64,000 nt of DNA from Synechococcales cyanobacterium CNB (GTDB taxonomy: Bacteria > Planctomycetota > Phycisphaerae > Phycisphaerales > UBA1924). This document shows positions 1-8,815 of the stretch, in pieces. A program made the translations under genes and the position numbers. The stretch is taken from NCBI GenBank assembly GCA_030263455.1, contig SZOZ01000002.1, forward strand, positions 124,001 to 188,000. The letters run 5' to 3'. Numbering within the stretch: position 1 is the stretch's first letter; every line of letters starts with the position of its first letter. The notes under the pieces were generated by a model. That model was not told where the DNA came from. It worked only from the letters and a program-made list of their open reading frames with translations, and searched no databases.

Positions 1-491
1 AAAACCGGGTCGGCGTGCAGGGGCACGTGCCCGAAGACGTCGTGGAAGATGTCCGGCTCGGGCAGATAGTCCAGCAGCTCGCGGGGGCGGATGGTCACGG
101 TCGTCGGGAACTCGCGCCGCGAGAGGCACGCGAAGAACGCCTTGGCGGGCAGGTACCCCGGCACCGGGCGGCTCTGCCAGCCGGTGAGGGCGCGGAGTTT
201 CGCGTTCACCTCCGAGATGCGCGGCACGAACTCGCGGTCGAAGCCCAGCAGGCGCATCCCGTTCAGGAAGACGTCCGATGCCTGCTCCTCGAGCGTCTCG
301 AGCCGGCGCTTCACCAGCGTCGCCCAGACGGCGTGGTCCTCGGGCGTGTAGCGGTCCCACCGCTGTGTGCAGTAGAAGCGTTCGGGGTCGATCCGCTCGG
401 CGGGCAGGTCCGAGGCCTCGTCGGCGGCCGCCTGCGCCCGCGCGAACTCGTCCCCGTCGATCACCAGGTTGTACCGGATGTCGGCCCGCAT
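1..491 (-). CDS. phhA: Phenylalanine-4-hydroxylase, 3' part beyond window
   Basis: The non-heme iron, pterin-dependent enzyme converts phenylalanine to tyrosine. The visible 163 N-terminal residues carry the family signatures: YTPEDHAVW (48-56), EVNAKL followed by LTGW, PVPGYLPAKAFF (109-120), and FHDVFGHVP. In that last motif His150 and His155 (HxxxxH) are the two iron-ligand histidines; the third ligand, a glutamate, lies past the window edge. The ATG at 491-489 is preceded by a good AAGGAGG ribosome site about 7 nt upstream, which fixes the start. The gene runs off the left edge and so is incomplete here. It lies 38 nt downstream of the amidohydrolase gene on the same strand and may be co-transcribed with it. 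Identification is firm from the motifs, and the sequence looks like the short bacterial form. Confidence 0.93.
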   Translation of the reverse strand, partial: MRADIRYNLVIDGDEFARAQAAADEASDLPAERIDPERFYCTQRWDRYTPEDHAVWATLVKRRLETLEEQASDVFLNGMRLLGFDREFVPRISEVNAKLRALTGWQSRPVPGYLPAKAFFACLSRREFPTTVTIRPRELLDYLPEPDIFHDVFGHVPLHADPV

Positions 492-529
492 CGTCGCCTC
501 CTTGCCCCGGAATCGACTGCGAAAGTCTA

Positions 530-1777
530 TCACGATGCCGCGAAGCAGGCCCATGCCTCCGCCTCAGTGATGGCCTGCTCCGGCGCGATCGAGACCTCCG
601 GCGGCTCGCCCGCGCGCCGCCGCGCCGTCGCCGCGAGGATGCTGTCCGACGGGTCCGGGCGGACGATCGGCGTGTCCGAGCCGAAGAGCAGCAGCCGACC
701 CGGCTCGCACCCCGCATCGATCAACTCGCGCAGCGGCAGCACGCGGTCCAGCCGGTGGGGCAGCAGACGACGCAGCGCCTCCACGTCGGTCAGCAGGTGG
801 CACGGCTGCACGCTGCACGCCACGCCGAGCCGGGCGAACCGAGGCACGTCGGCGGCATCGACGATCTCGGCGTGTTCGACGCGAACGCGGCACGCGCGCG
901 GCCGCACTCGCTCCACCGCGTCCAGCACCGACCGCACCGCGCCGTCCCCGATCGCGTGCGCCGCCAGCCCGACGCCCAACCCTCCGCACAGGCCGATCGC
1001 CGCCTCGATCTCCGCGGCCGTCATCATCGGTGTGCCGCGCGGATGGTGCGGCAGCGGATCGGCGAACGGGTGGAGCATGGACGCCGTGCGCGAGTTCAGC
1101 GTGCCGTCGGTGAAGACCTTGCCCCCCGCCAGCCGCACACGGTCGGACTCCCACGCACGCCGCCCTGCCGCCACGCCGGGGAGGTCGCTCGCCAGCGGGT
1201 ACAGATGCACTCGCAGCGGCAACCTGCCCTCACGGTCGAGATCGGCGAGCATCGGCCCGAGCCACGGCTGAGACTTCAGGTCGTGCACCTCGACGAACCC
1301 GAGCGAGGCGAGGTCGGCGAGCGCACGCTCCAAGTACTCGCGGCTCTCGGCGAGCGTTGGCTCGGGCACCACGGACCACGTCCGCAGTGCGGCCGCTTCG
1401 AGCAGTTCGCCCGACGGCCTCCCCGCCCGATCGCGGACGACCACGCCCCCTGGCGGGTCGGGCGTGCTCGCATCGAAGCCGACGGCCCGAAGCGAGAACG
1501 AGTTCACCATCACCGCGTGGTAGTCGAAGCACCACGCGAGCACGGGGCGGTCGGGAATGGCTGCATCAAGGTCCGCGAGCGTGGGCCATCCTCGCTCGGG
1601 CCAGGATTCGGGCCGTGCCCCCGTGCCGAGCAGCCACGCGCCGGGCGCGAGCGTGCCGGCCGCGACCCGAAGCCGTTCGAGTGCATCGGCGGCCGACCGA
1701 GCCTCGGCGAGTTGCACCATCGAGGCCGCACGGCCGTGGGCGACGAGGTGGGCGTGGGCTTCGCGGAGGTTCGTCAT
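530..1777 (-). CDS. Amidohydrolase family 3 protein (YtcJ-like)
   Basis: This is a 415-residue metal-dependent hydrolase of the amidohydrolase-3 (YtcJ/NfdA-like) group. The HxH metal motif is at His8-His10 (EAHAHL). Later come GGKVFTDGTLNSRTA, with the lysine typical of the metal centre, AHAIGDGA, RVEHAEI, and FGSDTPI near the end with the metal-binding Asp. Known YtcJ-type proteins are roughly 500 residues or more and begin with a small beta-sandwich; this one starts almost at the HxH strand, so that N-terminal domain is missing. The start codon overlaps the stop of the upstream gene by 4 bp (ATGA), which supports both the start and translational coupling. The substrate cannot be told from the sequence; cyclic amides or N-formyl compounds are possibilities known for the family. 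Confidence 0.85.
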   Translation of the reverse strand: MTNLREAHAHLVAHGRAASMVQLAEARSAADALERLRVAAGTLAPGAWLLGTGARPESWPERGWPTLADLDAAIPDRPVLAWCFDYHAVMVNSFSLRAVGFDASTPDPPGGVVVRDRAGRPSGELLEAAALRTWSVVPEPTLAESREYLERALADLASLGFVEVHDLKSQPWLGPMLADLDREGRLPLRVHLYPLASDLPGVAAGRRAWESDRVRLAGGKVFTDGTLNSRTASMLHPFADPLPHHPRGTPMMTAAEIEAAIGLCGGLGVGLAAHAIGDGAVRSVLDAVERVRPRACRVRVEHAEIVDAADVPRFARLGVACSVQPCHLLTDVEALRRLLPHRLDRVLPLRELIDAGCEPGRLLLFGSDTPIVRPDPSDSILAATARRRAGEPPEVSIAPEQAITEAEAWACFAAS

Positions 1778-2394
1778 CGTGTGCCCCGTCGGGCGAGTTC
1801 GTCCAAGATGGCGAGGGCGTCGTCCGCATCGGCGGCCCTTCGCGGGAACGCGACGCGGATGACGCCGAAGCGGGCGCGTGCGTCAAGCCCGTCGGGATCG
1901 ACTCCCAAGGCAACGGGGCGCTCGGGTCGCGTGTGCGTCGAGGCGGCGCAGATGTCCGCCAGGCGCGACGGGTCGGCGTTCAGGGCGCGGCAGACCCGCG
2001 ACTGATCCGCGGCAAGCGGATTCGGCGCGGCGAACACGGCCGAGTCGTAAACCATGCCCGCCATGCGCGCGCTCTCCACCGTCGCCAGCCGCCAGCGCGC
2101 GTAGGAAGGATCGCCGTGGTACGCCCGCCATCGCTCGATCAGGCCGGCGTCGCGTTCGCCCGTCTCGACGAGCGAGAGCAGGGCTTCGAGCGACGGGGCA
2201 CGCTCGTCGGGAAGGTGCAGGACATGGTCGTGGGCTTCGAGCGCGTCGGTGGGCAGCGGCATGAGCAGCCGACCAGAGCGCGGGTCGATCACGAACCGCA
2301 CGCCCAGGGCACGGTCGCCATAGACCAGCACACCCGCGGTGAAGGCCCGCAGGCAGGCGAGGGCATCGGTCGGCGTGGGACCGAGGTCGTGCAT
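1774..2394 (-). CDS. DUF2470 / split-barrel-like protein
   Basis: A 206-residue protein. The N-terminal half (about 10-75) reads like a flavin-reductase or pyridoxamine-oxidase type split barrel (GVLVYGD, then RFVIDPRSGRLLMPL). The C-terminal part (about 131-203) resembles DUF2470, with the spaced pattern D-x-D-G-L-D, R-V-A-F-P and D-D-A-x-x-I-L-D-E-L-A-R. Related proteins bind haem or flavin, but no ligand residue can be assigned here. The ATG at 2394 starts the region of family similarity; an in-frame upstream start at 2457 would add 21 unlikely residues, and no clear ribosome site precedes either. The stop overlaps the amidohydrolase start by 4 bp. The family assignment is tentative. Confidence 0.62.
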   Translation of the reverse strand: MHDLGPTPTDALACLRAFTAGVLVYGDRALGVRFVIDPRSGRLLMPLPTDALEAHDHVLHLPDERAPSLEALLSLVETGERDAGLIERWRAYHGDPSYARWRLATVESARMAGMVYDSAVFAAPNPLAADQSRVCRALNADPSRLADICAASTHTRPERPVALGVDPDGLDARARFGVIRVAFPRRAADADDALAILDELARRGTR

Positions 2395-2578
2395 GGCTGA
2401 GATTGTCCGCCGCGGAGGGCGAGCGTGCCAGCCCGGTGGTGCTGGGCAAAAAAGCACGCGGGACCGGGCGAACCCGACCCCGCGGCGATTGGTGGCGCTC
2501 CGTACGGGCCGGGCGAACGCTCACCCGGCTGAGAGAGATCGATCCTCGGGGGGCCCGAACGATGCGAGCCCCTGGGGA

Positions 2579-2743
2579 TCACATCGCGGCAGCGGCGGCC
2601 TTCTTGCGGCGGGCCTTCTTGCGGCGGCCGCCCTTCTTCGCGGCCTTCTTGGCGGCCTTCTTGCGGCCGCCCTTCTTCGCGGCCTTGCGGCGAGTCGCCT
2701 TCTTGCGGGTCGCTTTCTTCCTTGCAGCTTTCTTCTTGGCCAT
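2579..2743 (-). CDS. Lys/Ala-rich histone H1-like peptide
   Basis: A 54-residue, extremely basic protein built almost entirely from Lys, Arg, Ala and Gly (MAKKKAARKK, then KKGGRKKAAKK, ending AAAAM). It resembles the AKKA-type tails of bacterial histone H1-like and AlgP-like proteins, which bind DNA non-specifically. No globular domain is present. The ATG at 2743 has a strong GAGGAGG ribosome site 8-9 nt upstream, so the short form is preferred over an in-frame upstream start at 2806. A role in nucleoid compaction or rRNA binding is inference from composition alone. Confidence 0.75.
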   Translation of the reverse strand: MAKKKAARKKATRKKATRRKAAKKGGRKKAAKKAAKKGGRRKKARRKKAAAAAM

Positions 2744-3550
2744 GTGGGCCTCCTCGGTACGGGTCGAACGTGGAGTTGCTTCTGTCTCGTGCGAAGCGCC
2801 ACACACTCCTGATCGACGTTCGTCCTTGTATCGGGCCGCTCACCCGGCGTGCTTGAGTCGCGGCCCAGCCATATCCACCACGGAGCGCGCACCACACACG
2901 CATCCACGCCGGGTCGCGGTAGTGTGACGGCCTGTCAAGCGCTTTGCAAGTCCCAGCGAGCAACTTTCTCCGACTCGCGGGGACGCACCGCCGCTGCGTC
3001 GAGTGCGGCGCCCTCTCTCGGATCGCTTCGCTCGTACGCCGCGCTGCAACCGTTTTCGTGCTTGTTTTTCCGTTCGTTTTTGCGTCATGCGCGTTCGGTC
3101 CGTCTGCTCCCGCGGCGTCTTCCGCGAGCGGAGAAAAGGTACGCTGACATACCGCGAAAAATTTTCACGCACACGTGTGGACAACTCACGCCGGCTCTCG
3201 CTTTGTGCCGCTCGACAGCGCGTTCTCTCAGCGTCGATCGATATCCACAGAGGCATCGTCCGCAAACCCGTCATGCACCGTCGAACGCATGCGACCGCGC
3301 TCGCACTCTCTCGCCACGATCGCCACGATCAATGTCGCGATGCGCCCTCGCACGAACAACCGCACCGTCGAGGGATGGCCGCAGGATCGCCGCAGTACGG
3401 CGCAGGTTCCCCCCACGATCGCGTCAGAACGGCGTTCACGGCACCCCTATCGGACTCGCACGTTCGCACCGCCCCGCTACACTCCCCGCTCGCAGTCGTC
3501 GCACGCGCCAACCCGCAGCCGGCGTGCGCGTCTGGAAAAAGGAACCGACT
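2744..3550. other. 807-nt non-coding gap with DnaA-box-like sites
   Basis: No convincing gene lies between the leftward histone-like gene and the rightward M16 gene. The gap holds TGTGGACAA (3176-3184, reverse complement TTGTCCACA, matching the loose DnaA-box form TTNTNCACA) and ATATCCACA (3241-3249, one mismatch to TTATCCACA). A locally AT-rich stretch at about 3050-3170 contains GTTTTTCC, CGTTTTTGCG and GAAAAATTTTC, and several GATC sites follow. It may serve as two divergent promoter regions, or as a replication-related region. Neither dnaA nor other classical origin genes lie in the window. Confidence 0.4.
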
Positions 3551-4804
3551 ATGACGGCCTCGATCTCCACCCGGATGCTCGCGTGCGGCATGCCGCTCAT
3601 CGTCGAGACCATTCCGGGCGTGCGCTCCGCGGCCCTCGCCTGGCTCCTGCCCGCCGGTTCAGCCACCGATCCCGCCCACCTCGAGGGACGATCGACGCTC
3701 GTTTCAGAACTCCTGCTCCGGGGCGCGGGCGACCTCGGTTCGCGCGAGCAGGCCGATGCCTTCGACCGCCTCGGCGTCAACCGCTCCACTTCCGTCGGCA
3801 CCTACTCCCTGACCATCTCGGCCACGCTGCTTGGGAACCGCCTCCCCGAGGCCTTGCCGCTCATCGTGGACATGGTCCGCCGTCCGCGATTCGACCCCAC
3901 CGCGCTCGAACCCGTCCGCGACCTCGCGCTCCAGTCGCTCGACAGTCTGCGCGACGACCCCCCGGAGCGTGCGTCGATCCTCGCCAAGGCACGCCATCTC
4001 CCCGTCCCGATCAACCGCTCCGGACTCGGCACCGAGGAGGGCCTCGGTTCGTGCACGATCGAGGACATCGCGGAGTCGTGGCACGCGCTGGCGCGACCGG
4101 GCCGCTCGATTCTCGCGCTGGCCGGCGCGGTGGACGCCGACGCCGCCGCACGCGCCCTCGACGCCCTTCTCGCCGACTGGGCGGGCACGACGCCCGAACC
4201 CGTGCTCGGCCCGCCGCCGCCGCGCGGCTACGCCCACGAACCGGACGAGAGCTCGCAGGTGCAGGTGATCGTCGCCCATGACGCTCCGCCGGAGCGTGAC
4301 ACGAACTCGACCGCCGAGCGTGTCGTGAACGCCGTCCTCTCCGCCGGGATGTCCTCGCGCCTCTTCACCGAGGTCCGCGAGAAGCGGGGGCTGTGCTACT
4401 CCGTCAGCGCGGGATACACACCCGCCCGCGACCACGGCATCGTCTCGGCCTACGTCGGCACCATGCCCGACCGCGCTCAGCACTCCCTCGAAGTGCTGCT
4501 GGCCGAGATGCGCCGCATCAACACTCCCGACGGACGGATCACGCGAGAGGAGTTCGACCGCGCCATCGTGGGCATGAAATCCCGGCTGATCTTCTCCGGC
4601 GAGTCCACCTCCGCCCGGGCAGGCGCGCTCGCCACCGACTACCACAAGCTCGGCCGCGCCAGGAGCCTCGCCGAGATGGCCGCCGAGATCGACCGCCTCA
4701 CCCTCGACGGCGTGAACGCTTACCTGTCACGCCGATCGCTCGGGCGGCTCACCATCCAGACGCTCGGCCCGGCGCCGCTCGTTGCACCGGACGGCGCGGC
4801 GTGA
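3551..4804 (+). CDS. M16-family peptidase-like protein lacking the zinc motif
   Basis: A 417-residue protein with the two-lobed M16 (insulinase/processing peptidase) fold. The C-terminal lobe has the family segment LFTEVREKRGLCYSVSAGY, including the conserved Arg and Tyr pair. In the N-terminal lobe, where active members carry HxxEH, the aligned stretch is TLVSE (about residues 49-53), so the zinc-binding motif is absent. Known heterodimeric M16 enzymes consist of one catalytic and one non-catalytic subunit; this resembles the latter, but no catalytic partner lies next to it. There is no signal peptide. The ATG at 3551 follows an AAAAAGGAACC purine-rich stretch. The family is sure; activity is doubtful. 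Confidence 0.85.
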   Translation: MTASISTRMLACGMPLIVETIPGVRSAALAWLLPAGSATDPAHLEGRSTLVSELLLRGAGDLGSREQADAFDRLGVNRSTSVGTYSLTISATLLGNRLPEALPLIVDMVRRPRFDPTALEPVRDLALQSLDSLRDDPPERASILAKARHLPVPINRSGLGTEEGLGSCTIEDIAESWHALARPGRSILALAGAVDADAAARALDALLADWAGTTPEPVLGPPPPRGYAHEPDESSQVQVIVAHDAPPERDTNSTAERVVNAVLSAGMSSRLFTEVREKRGLCYSVSAGYTPARDHGIVSAYVGTMPDRAQHSLEVLLAEMRRINTPDGRITREEFDRAIVGMKSRLIFSGESTSARAGALATDYHKLGRARSLAEMAAEIDRLTLDGVNAYLSRRSLGRLTIQTLGPAPLVAPDGAA

Positions 4805-4909
4805 TCGATCGTATCGAGGGACCGGGGAAACAGGCATCAAGGAGGTCGGGGCGAAGCCAACTCTCCGGAACCGGGCTTTGCAGGCCCCGACTTCATACAC
4901 TCCCCTCCC

Positions 4910-6670
4910 ATGCGCGATCTGCCCCGCGCCCATCCCTGGCACTACGTGCTGCTCGCGGGGCTGCTCGTCGTGCTCGGCGCATTCCTTGTCCATCCCATCC
5001 TGCTGACCGTCCGGGGCGGCTTCGCCGCCGACCCGGCCACCGGGCGCGGCTTCACGCTCGACCACCTCCGCCTTGTTTTTCTCGACCCTTCGCTGATGGC
5101 GGGGCTGGGCAACTCGTTCCTGGTCGCCGTCTGTACGACGCTCGTGTGCGTGGCGATCGCCCTGCCCCTTGCGGTCGCGGGCGCGAACTACCGCTTCCCC
5201 TTCAAGCCCGCCCTCAACGCCATGATCCTCGTGCCGTTGATCCTGCCGCCGTTCGTCGGGGCGATCGGCCTGCGGGCGTTGCTGGGGCGCGAGGGAGCGA
5301 TCAACGCCATGCTCGGCACCGAGTGGGACGTGCTGGGCGAGGGCCGCTTCTGGGGCGTCGTCATCGCCGAGGCGCTGCACCTCTATCCCATCATCTACCT
5401 GAACGCCGCGGCCGCGCTCGCCAACCTCGACCCCGCCCTCGACGAAGCCGCCGAGAACCTCGGGGCTGGGCCGTGGCGGCGGTTCTTCCGCGTCACGCTG
5501 CCGCTGATCCGCCCCGGCCTCTTCGCCGGCGGCACGATCGTCTTCATCTGGTCCTTCACGGAACTCGGCACGCCGCTGATGTTCGATTACTACACCGTCA
5601 CGCCGGTGCAGGTCTTCTTCGGCCTCAAGGAGGTTGAGAACTCCGCCCAGCCCTACGCCCTGACCGTCGTGCTGCTCGCGTCGTCGGTGCTGCTCTATGT
5701 ACTCGGGCGGGTCGCCTTCGGGCGGCGAGGCCACGCGATGTACGCCAAGGCCTCGCGGGCCGGCGGTGAGACCGTCCTGAGCGGGCCGGGCGGCTGGGCG
5801 GTCACGCTTGGCTTCGCGGCTGTCACGCTCGTCGCCGTCCTGCCTCACCTCGGCGTCATCTTCACCAGCCTCAGCATGCCCGGGCGGTGGTACGGCACGA
5901 TCCTGCCGACGGAGTTCACGCTATCGCATTATGGGGCAGCACTCGGAGACGAGGCGGCTTCCACCAGCATCCGCAACAGCCTCGTGCTCTCGCTGGCTGC
6001 GATGGGGCTGGACCTGCTGCTCGGCCTTGTCGTCGCGTACCTCGTGGTGCGGACGAGTGTTCGCGGCCGAAACGTGCTGGACGCGCTCTGCATGTTGCCG
6101 CTCGCGGTCCCGGGGCTGGTGATGGCGTTCGGCTACGTTGCCATGACACTCGCGTGGCCCTTCGGCCGCCCGCTCTCGCTCCTGTGGCTCGGCGTGGAGG
6201 TTCCGCCGCTGCTCTCGGGCACGCTCGACGTGCTCGGCCCCGACCCCAACCCGTTCCCGCTGCTGGTCATCGCCTATGCCGTGCGCCGCCTGCCGTACAT
6301 CGTGCGGGCGACCGTCGCGGGGCTGGAGCAGACCTCCGGCGAACTGGAGGACGCCGCCGTCAACCTCGGCGCGTCGCGCCTGACGGCCGTGCGCAAGGTC
6401 ATTGTTCCGCTCATCATGGCGAACCTCATCGCGGGCGGACTTCTGGTCTTCAGTTTCTCGATGCTCGAGGTGAGCGACTCGCTGATCCTCGCCCAGAAGG
6501 CGGAGCACTACCCCATCACCAAGCAGATTTTCGCCTTTACCGAGACGCTCGGCACGGGCCAGTACGTCGCCAGCGCGATGGGCGTGTGGGGGATGGCGCT
6601 GCTGACGGTCACGCTCGTCGGCGCGTCCGCGCTGCTCGGCAAGAAACTCGGATCGATCTTCAGGGTGTGA
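4910..6670 (+). CDS. Fused ABC transporter permease, iron(III)-type (FbpB-like)
   Basis: A 586-residue inner-membrane protein with two consecutive binding-protein-dependent permease domains in one chain, as in FbpB/SfuB ferric-iron permeases. Each half carries an EAA loop that contacts the ATPase: EAAENLGAGPWRRFF in the first and EDAAVNLGASRLTAVRK in the second. About twelve hydrophobic segments are visible. No ATPase or periplasmic binding-protein gene is adjacent, so its partners must be encoded elsewhere. The substrate, probably ferric iron or a similar ligand, is inferred from the fused architecture. The start ATG has little upstream ribosome site. Confidence 0.85.
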   Translation: MRDLPRAHPWHYVLLAGLLVVLGAFLVHPILLTVRGGFAADPATGRGFTLDHLRLVFLDPSLMAGLGNSFLVAVCTTLVCVAIALPLAVAGANYRFPFKPALNAMILVPLILPPFVGAIGLRALLGREGAINAMLGTEWDVLGEGRFWGVVIAEALHLYPIIYLNAAAALANLDPALDEAAENLGAGPWRRFFRVTLPLIRPGLFAGGTIVFIWSFTELGTPLMFDYYTVTPVQVFFGLKEVENSAQPYALTVVLLASSVLLYVLGRVAFGRRGHAMYAKASRAGGETVLSGPGGWAVTLGFAAVTLVAVLPHLGVIFTSLSMPGRWYGTILPTEFTLSHYGAALGDEAASTSIRNSLVLSLAAMGLDLLLGLVVAYLVVRTSVRGRNVLDALCMLPLAVPGLVMAFGYVAMTLAWPFGRPLSLLWLGVEVPPLLSGTLDVLGPDPNPFPLLVIAYAVRRLPYIVRATVAGLEQTSGELEDAAVNLGASRLTAVRKVIVPLIMANLIAGGLLVFSFSMLEVSDSLILAQKAEHYPITKQIFAFTETLGTGQYVASAMGVWGMALLTVTLVGASALLGKKLGSIFRV

Positions 6671-6700
6671 GGGTGGACGGGGAATGCCGAAGGGGGTGCC

Positions 6701-7543
6701 GTGGAGGTTCGTCGGTCGAGTTCGGCGGGGATGTGGCTGGCCGAGGCCGAGGCGTTCCTGCGCGAGCGAGAGGCCGAGTCGAGCCTTCCGCTCGGGCTGG
6801 CGATGGCAGCCCGGGATACCGCCGAGGCTCGGGCCGCGACAACGGGCTGGACAGTCCGCGACGGGAGCGGGGTCGCGGGGTGCGCGTTCCTTCCCACGTC
6901 GGCCGTGCTGGTGCTCTCGCACGCGACAGCCGACGCGATCGACTCGCTCGCGTCGGCGGCCGCAGAGTCGGCCGACGTGAGCATCACCGGCGCGGTCGGG
7001 CCTGAGCACGCGGCCGAGCGTTTCGCCGCCGAGTTCGCCCGCCGTCGCGGCGTGGCCTGGCGCCGGCACTGGGCGCTCATCCTGCATCGGCTCGGCGAAC
7101 TCGTGCCGCCGCCCGCCACCGCGGGGCGCACGCGCCCGGCGACGCTCGACGACGCCGCGACCATCGCCGAGTGGATCGTCGCCTTCCACCGCGATACCGG
7201 CTCGCTCGTGCGGCCGATGGACCCGCGCGCACAGGCAGAACGCTCGATCAACTCGGGAAGGCTGTATGTCCATGAGCAGCGGGGCGTGCCCGTCTCGCTC
7301 GCGGGCTGGTCGCGGCCCACCGGGCGGACCTGCTCGATCAATCTCGTCTACACGCCGATCGAATCACGCCGCCGGGGATACGCACGCACGATCACCGCAC
7401 TCGTGGCGCGCGAGCTGGCGGCCCGCGGCACGCGGGACATCCTGCTCTTCACCAACGAGGCCGAGCCGGGGCCGAACGCTCTCTACCGCTCGCTCGGCTT
7501 CGCGCCTCTCGCGCGGTTCCTCGAAGTCGTCTTCGAGCCGTGA
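6701..7543 (+). CDS. GNAT-family N-acetyltransferase
   Basis: A 280-residue protein whose C-terminal half is a GNAT domain: the acetyl-CoA-binding loop ESRRRGYA followed by the helix TITALVARELAARG, then the strand DILLFTNEAEPG and the helix NALYRSLGF typical of the family. The N-terminal 130 residues resemble a second, degenerate GNAT-like lobe. The start is GTG at 6701, with an AGGGGGT ribosome site just upstream; no in-frame ATG fits as well. It begins 30 nt after the ABC permease stop and is likely co-transcribed. The acetyl acceptor is unknown. Confidence 0.83.
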   Translation: MEVRRSSSAGMWLAEAEAFLREREAESSLPLGLAMAARDTAEARAATTGWTVRDGSGVAGCAFLPTSAVLVLSHATADAIDSLASAAAESADVSITGAVGPEHAAERFAAEFARRRGVAWRRHWALILHRLGELVPPPATAGRTRPATLDDAATIAEWIVAFHRDTGSLVRPMDPRAQAERSINSGRLYVHEQRGVPVSLAGWSRPTGRTCSINLVYTPIESRRRGYARTITALVARELAARGTRDILLFTNEAEPGPNALYRSLGFAPLARFLEVVFEP

Positions 7544-7607
7544 GCAGCACCCCTTGTCGTGCCCTACGAGAAGGCATCGGACCGCGGCCGCGCTTCTACA
7601 CTTCCGC

Positions 7608-8729
7608 ATGGTCGCCCGCGGTCCCGACCCATCCCCCCCCTCGCGCCCTCGTCTCGCGGTGAGCATGGGCGATCCCGGCGGCATCGGGCCGGAGGTGCTC
7701 GTCAAGGCGCTCGCGGACACGCGCGTGCGTGCTCTCGCCCGGTTCGTCATCCACGGCGCGGCGGACGCGATGCACGAGGCAGCGCAGGCCGCGGGCGTCG
7801 AGCCGTTCTGGTGGGAGGCGCGCCGCGGCTCGCCCCTCGTCGAGACCGCGCGCGCGCACGAAGTCGTTCTGATCGACGACCGCGACGAGGGCCGCACCGG
7901 CTACCCCCGCGCCCCGAACCGCGTCGCCGGCGAACTCTCGTTCCGCTGGGTCGAGGACGCGATCGCCTCCGCGCGCCTGCCCGGGGGCGACCCGATGCAC
8001 GCCGACGCGATCGTGACCGGACCCATCAGCAAGGAGGCGTGGTCTCTCGCCGGGCGCGGCAAGTATCCGGGGCACACCGAGCTCCTCGCCACGCGGTTCG
8101 GCTCGAAGCGCCACGCCATGATGTTCGTCGGCCCGAGCCTGCGCGTCGTCCTCGCCACCGCGCACGTGCCGCTCATGGACCTGCGAAACATCCTCACCAT
8201 CGGGCGCGTCTACGACGCCATCGATCTCGGGCACGACGCCTGCATCCGGCTCGGCGTCGCACGCCCGCGCGTCGCCGTGTGCGGCCTCAACCCGCACGCG
8301 GGCGAGCACGGCCTGCTCGGCGACGAAGAGGACCGTCTCATCACGCCCGCCGTCCGTATCGCCGCCGAGCAGGGTATGGACGTGCACGGCCCGTTCCCCG
8401 GCGACACCATCTTCAGCGCGGCCGTCGGCGCGCCGGGCCGACCGGCGAAGTACGACCTCGTCGTCGCCATGTACCACGACCAGGGCCTCATCCCGGTCAA
8501 ACTCCTCTTCCGCGACGAGTCGGTGAACATCACGCTCGGCCTGCCCACCGTGCGGACCAGCCCGGACCACGGCACCGCGTTCGACATCGCCGGGAAGAAC
8601 CGCGCCGACGCCGGCAGCATGAAGGCCGCCCTCCGCCTGGCCGCGCGGATGGCGAATGGGGAGCGAGATCAACGAACAGCGGGCGGCGAACAGCCGACTT
8701 CGCAGCCCGGGTGGCTTCAGAGGCCGTAA
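7608..8729 (+). CDS. pdxA: 4-hydroxythreonine-4-phosphate dehydrogenase
   Basis: PdxA oxidises 4-phosphohydroxy-L-threonine in pyridoxal-5'-phosphate synthesis (DXP-dependent route). The 373-residue product has the family blocks in order: SMGDPGGIGPEV near the start, TGPISKEAW, GHTEL (His156), CGLNPHAGEHG (His230), AMYHDQGL (His290), and INITLGLP-like VNITLGLPTVRTSPDHGTA. The last 20 or so residues (after AARMANG) are polar and not family-like, as if the stop codon had shifted downstream. The start ATG is chosen because the family's first strand (RLAVSMGDPGG) begins 15 residues later. Confidence 0.95.
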   Translation: MVARGPDPSPPSRPRLAVSMGDPGGIGPEVLVKALADTRVRALARFVIHGAADAMHEAAQAAGVEPFWWEARRGSPLVETARAHEVVLIDDRDEGRTGYPRAPNRVAGELSFRWVEDAIASARLPGGDPMHADAIVTGPISKEAWSLAGRGKYPGHTELLATRFGSKRHAMMFVGPSLRVVLATAHVPLMDLRNILTIGRVYDAIDLGHDACIRLGVARPRVAVCGLNPHAGEHGLLGDEEDRLITPAVRIAAEQGMDVHGPFPGDTIFSAAVGAPGRPAKYDLVVAMYHDQGLIPVKLLFRDESVNITLGLPTVRTSPDHGTAFDIAGKNRADAGSMKAALRLAARMANGERDQRTAGGEQPTSQPGWLQRP

Positions 8730-8815
8730 CGACCCCTGCCCCACTGTTCGTTGTTCGTTTTTCGTTCTCCCCCGCCTAGACTCGCCGCCGGCCCCGGCGG
8801 GCGGGCAGACTCCGG

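Noticed and set aside
2744-3550. tmRNA or RNase P RNA in the long gap
   Set aside because: Neither the RNase P core (GAGGAAAGTCC-type) nor a tRNA-like end with a tag frame was found on either strand.
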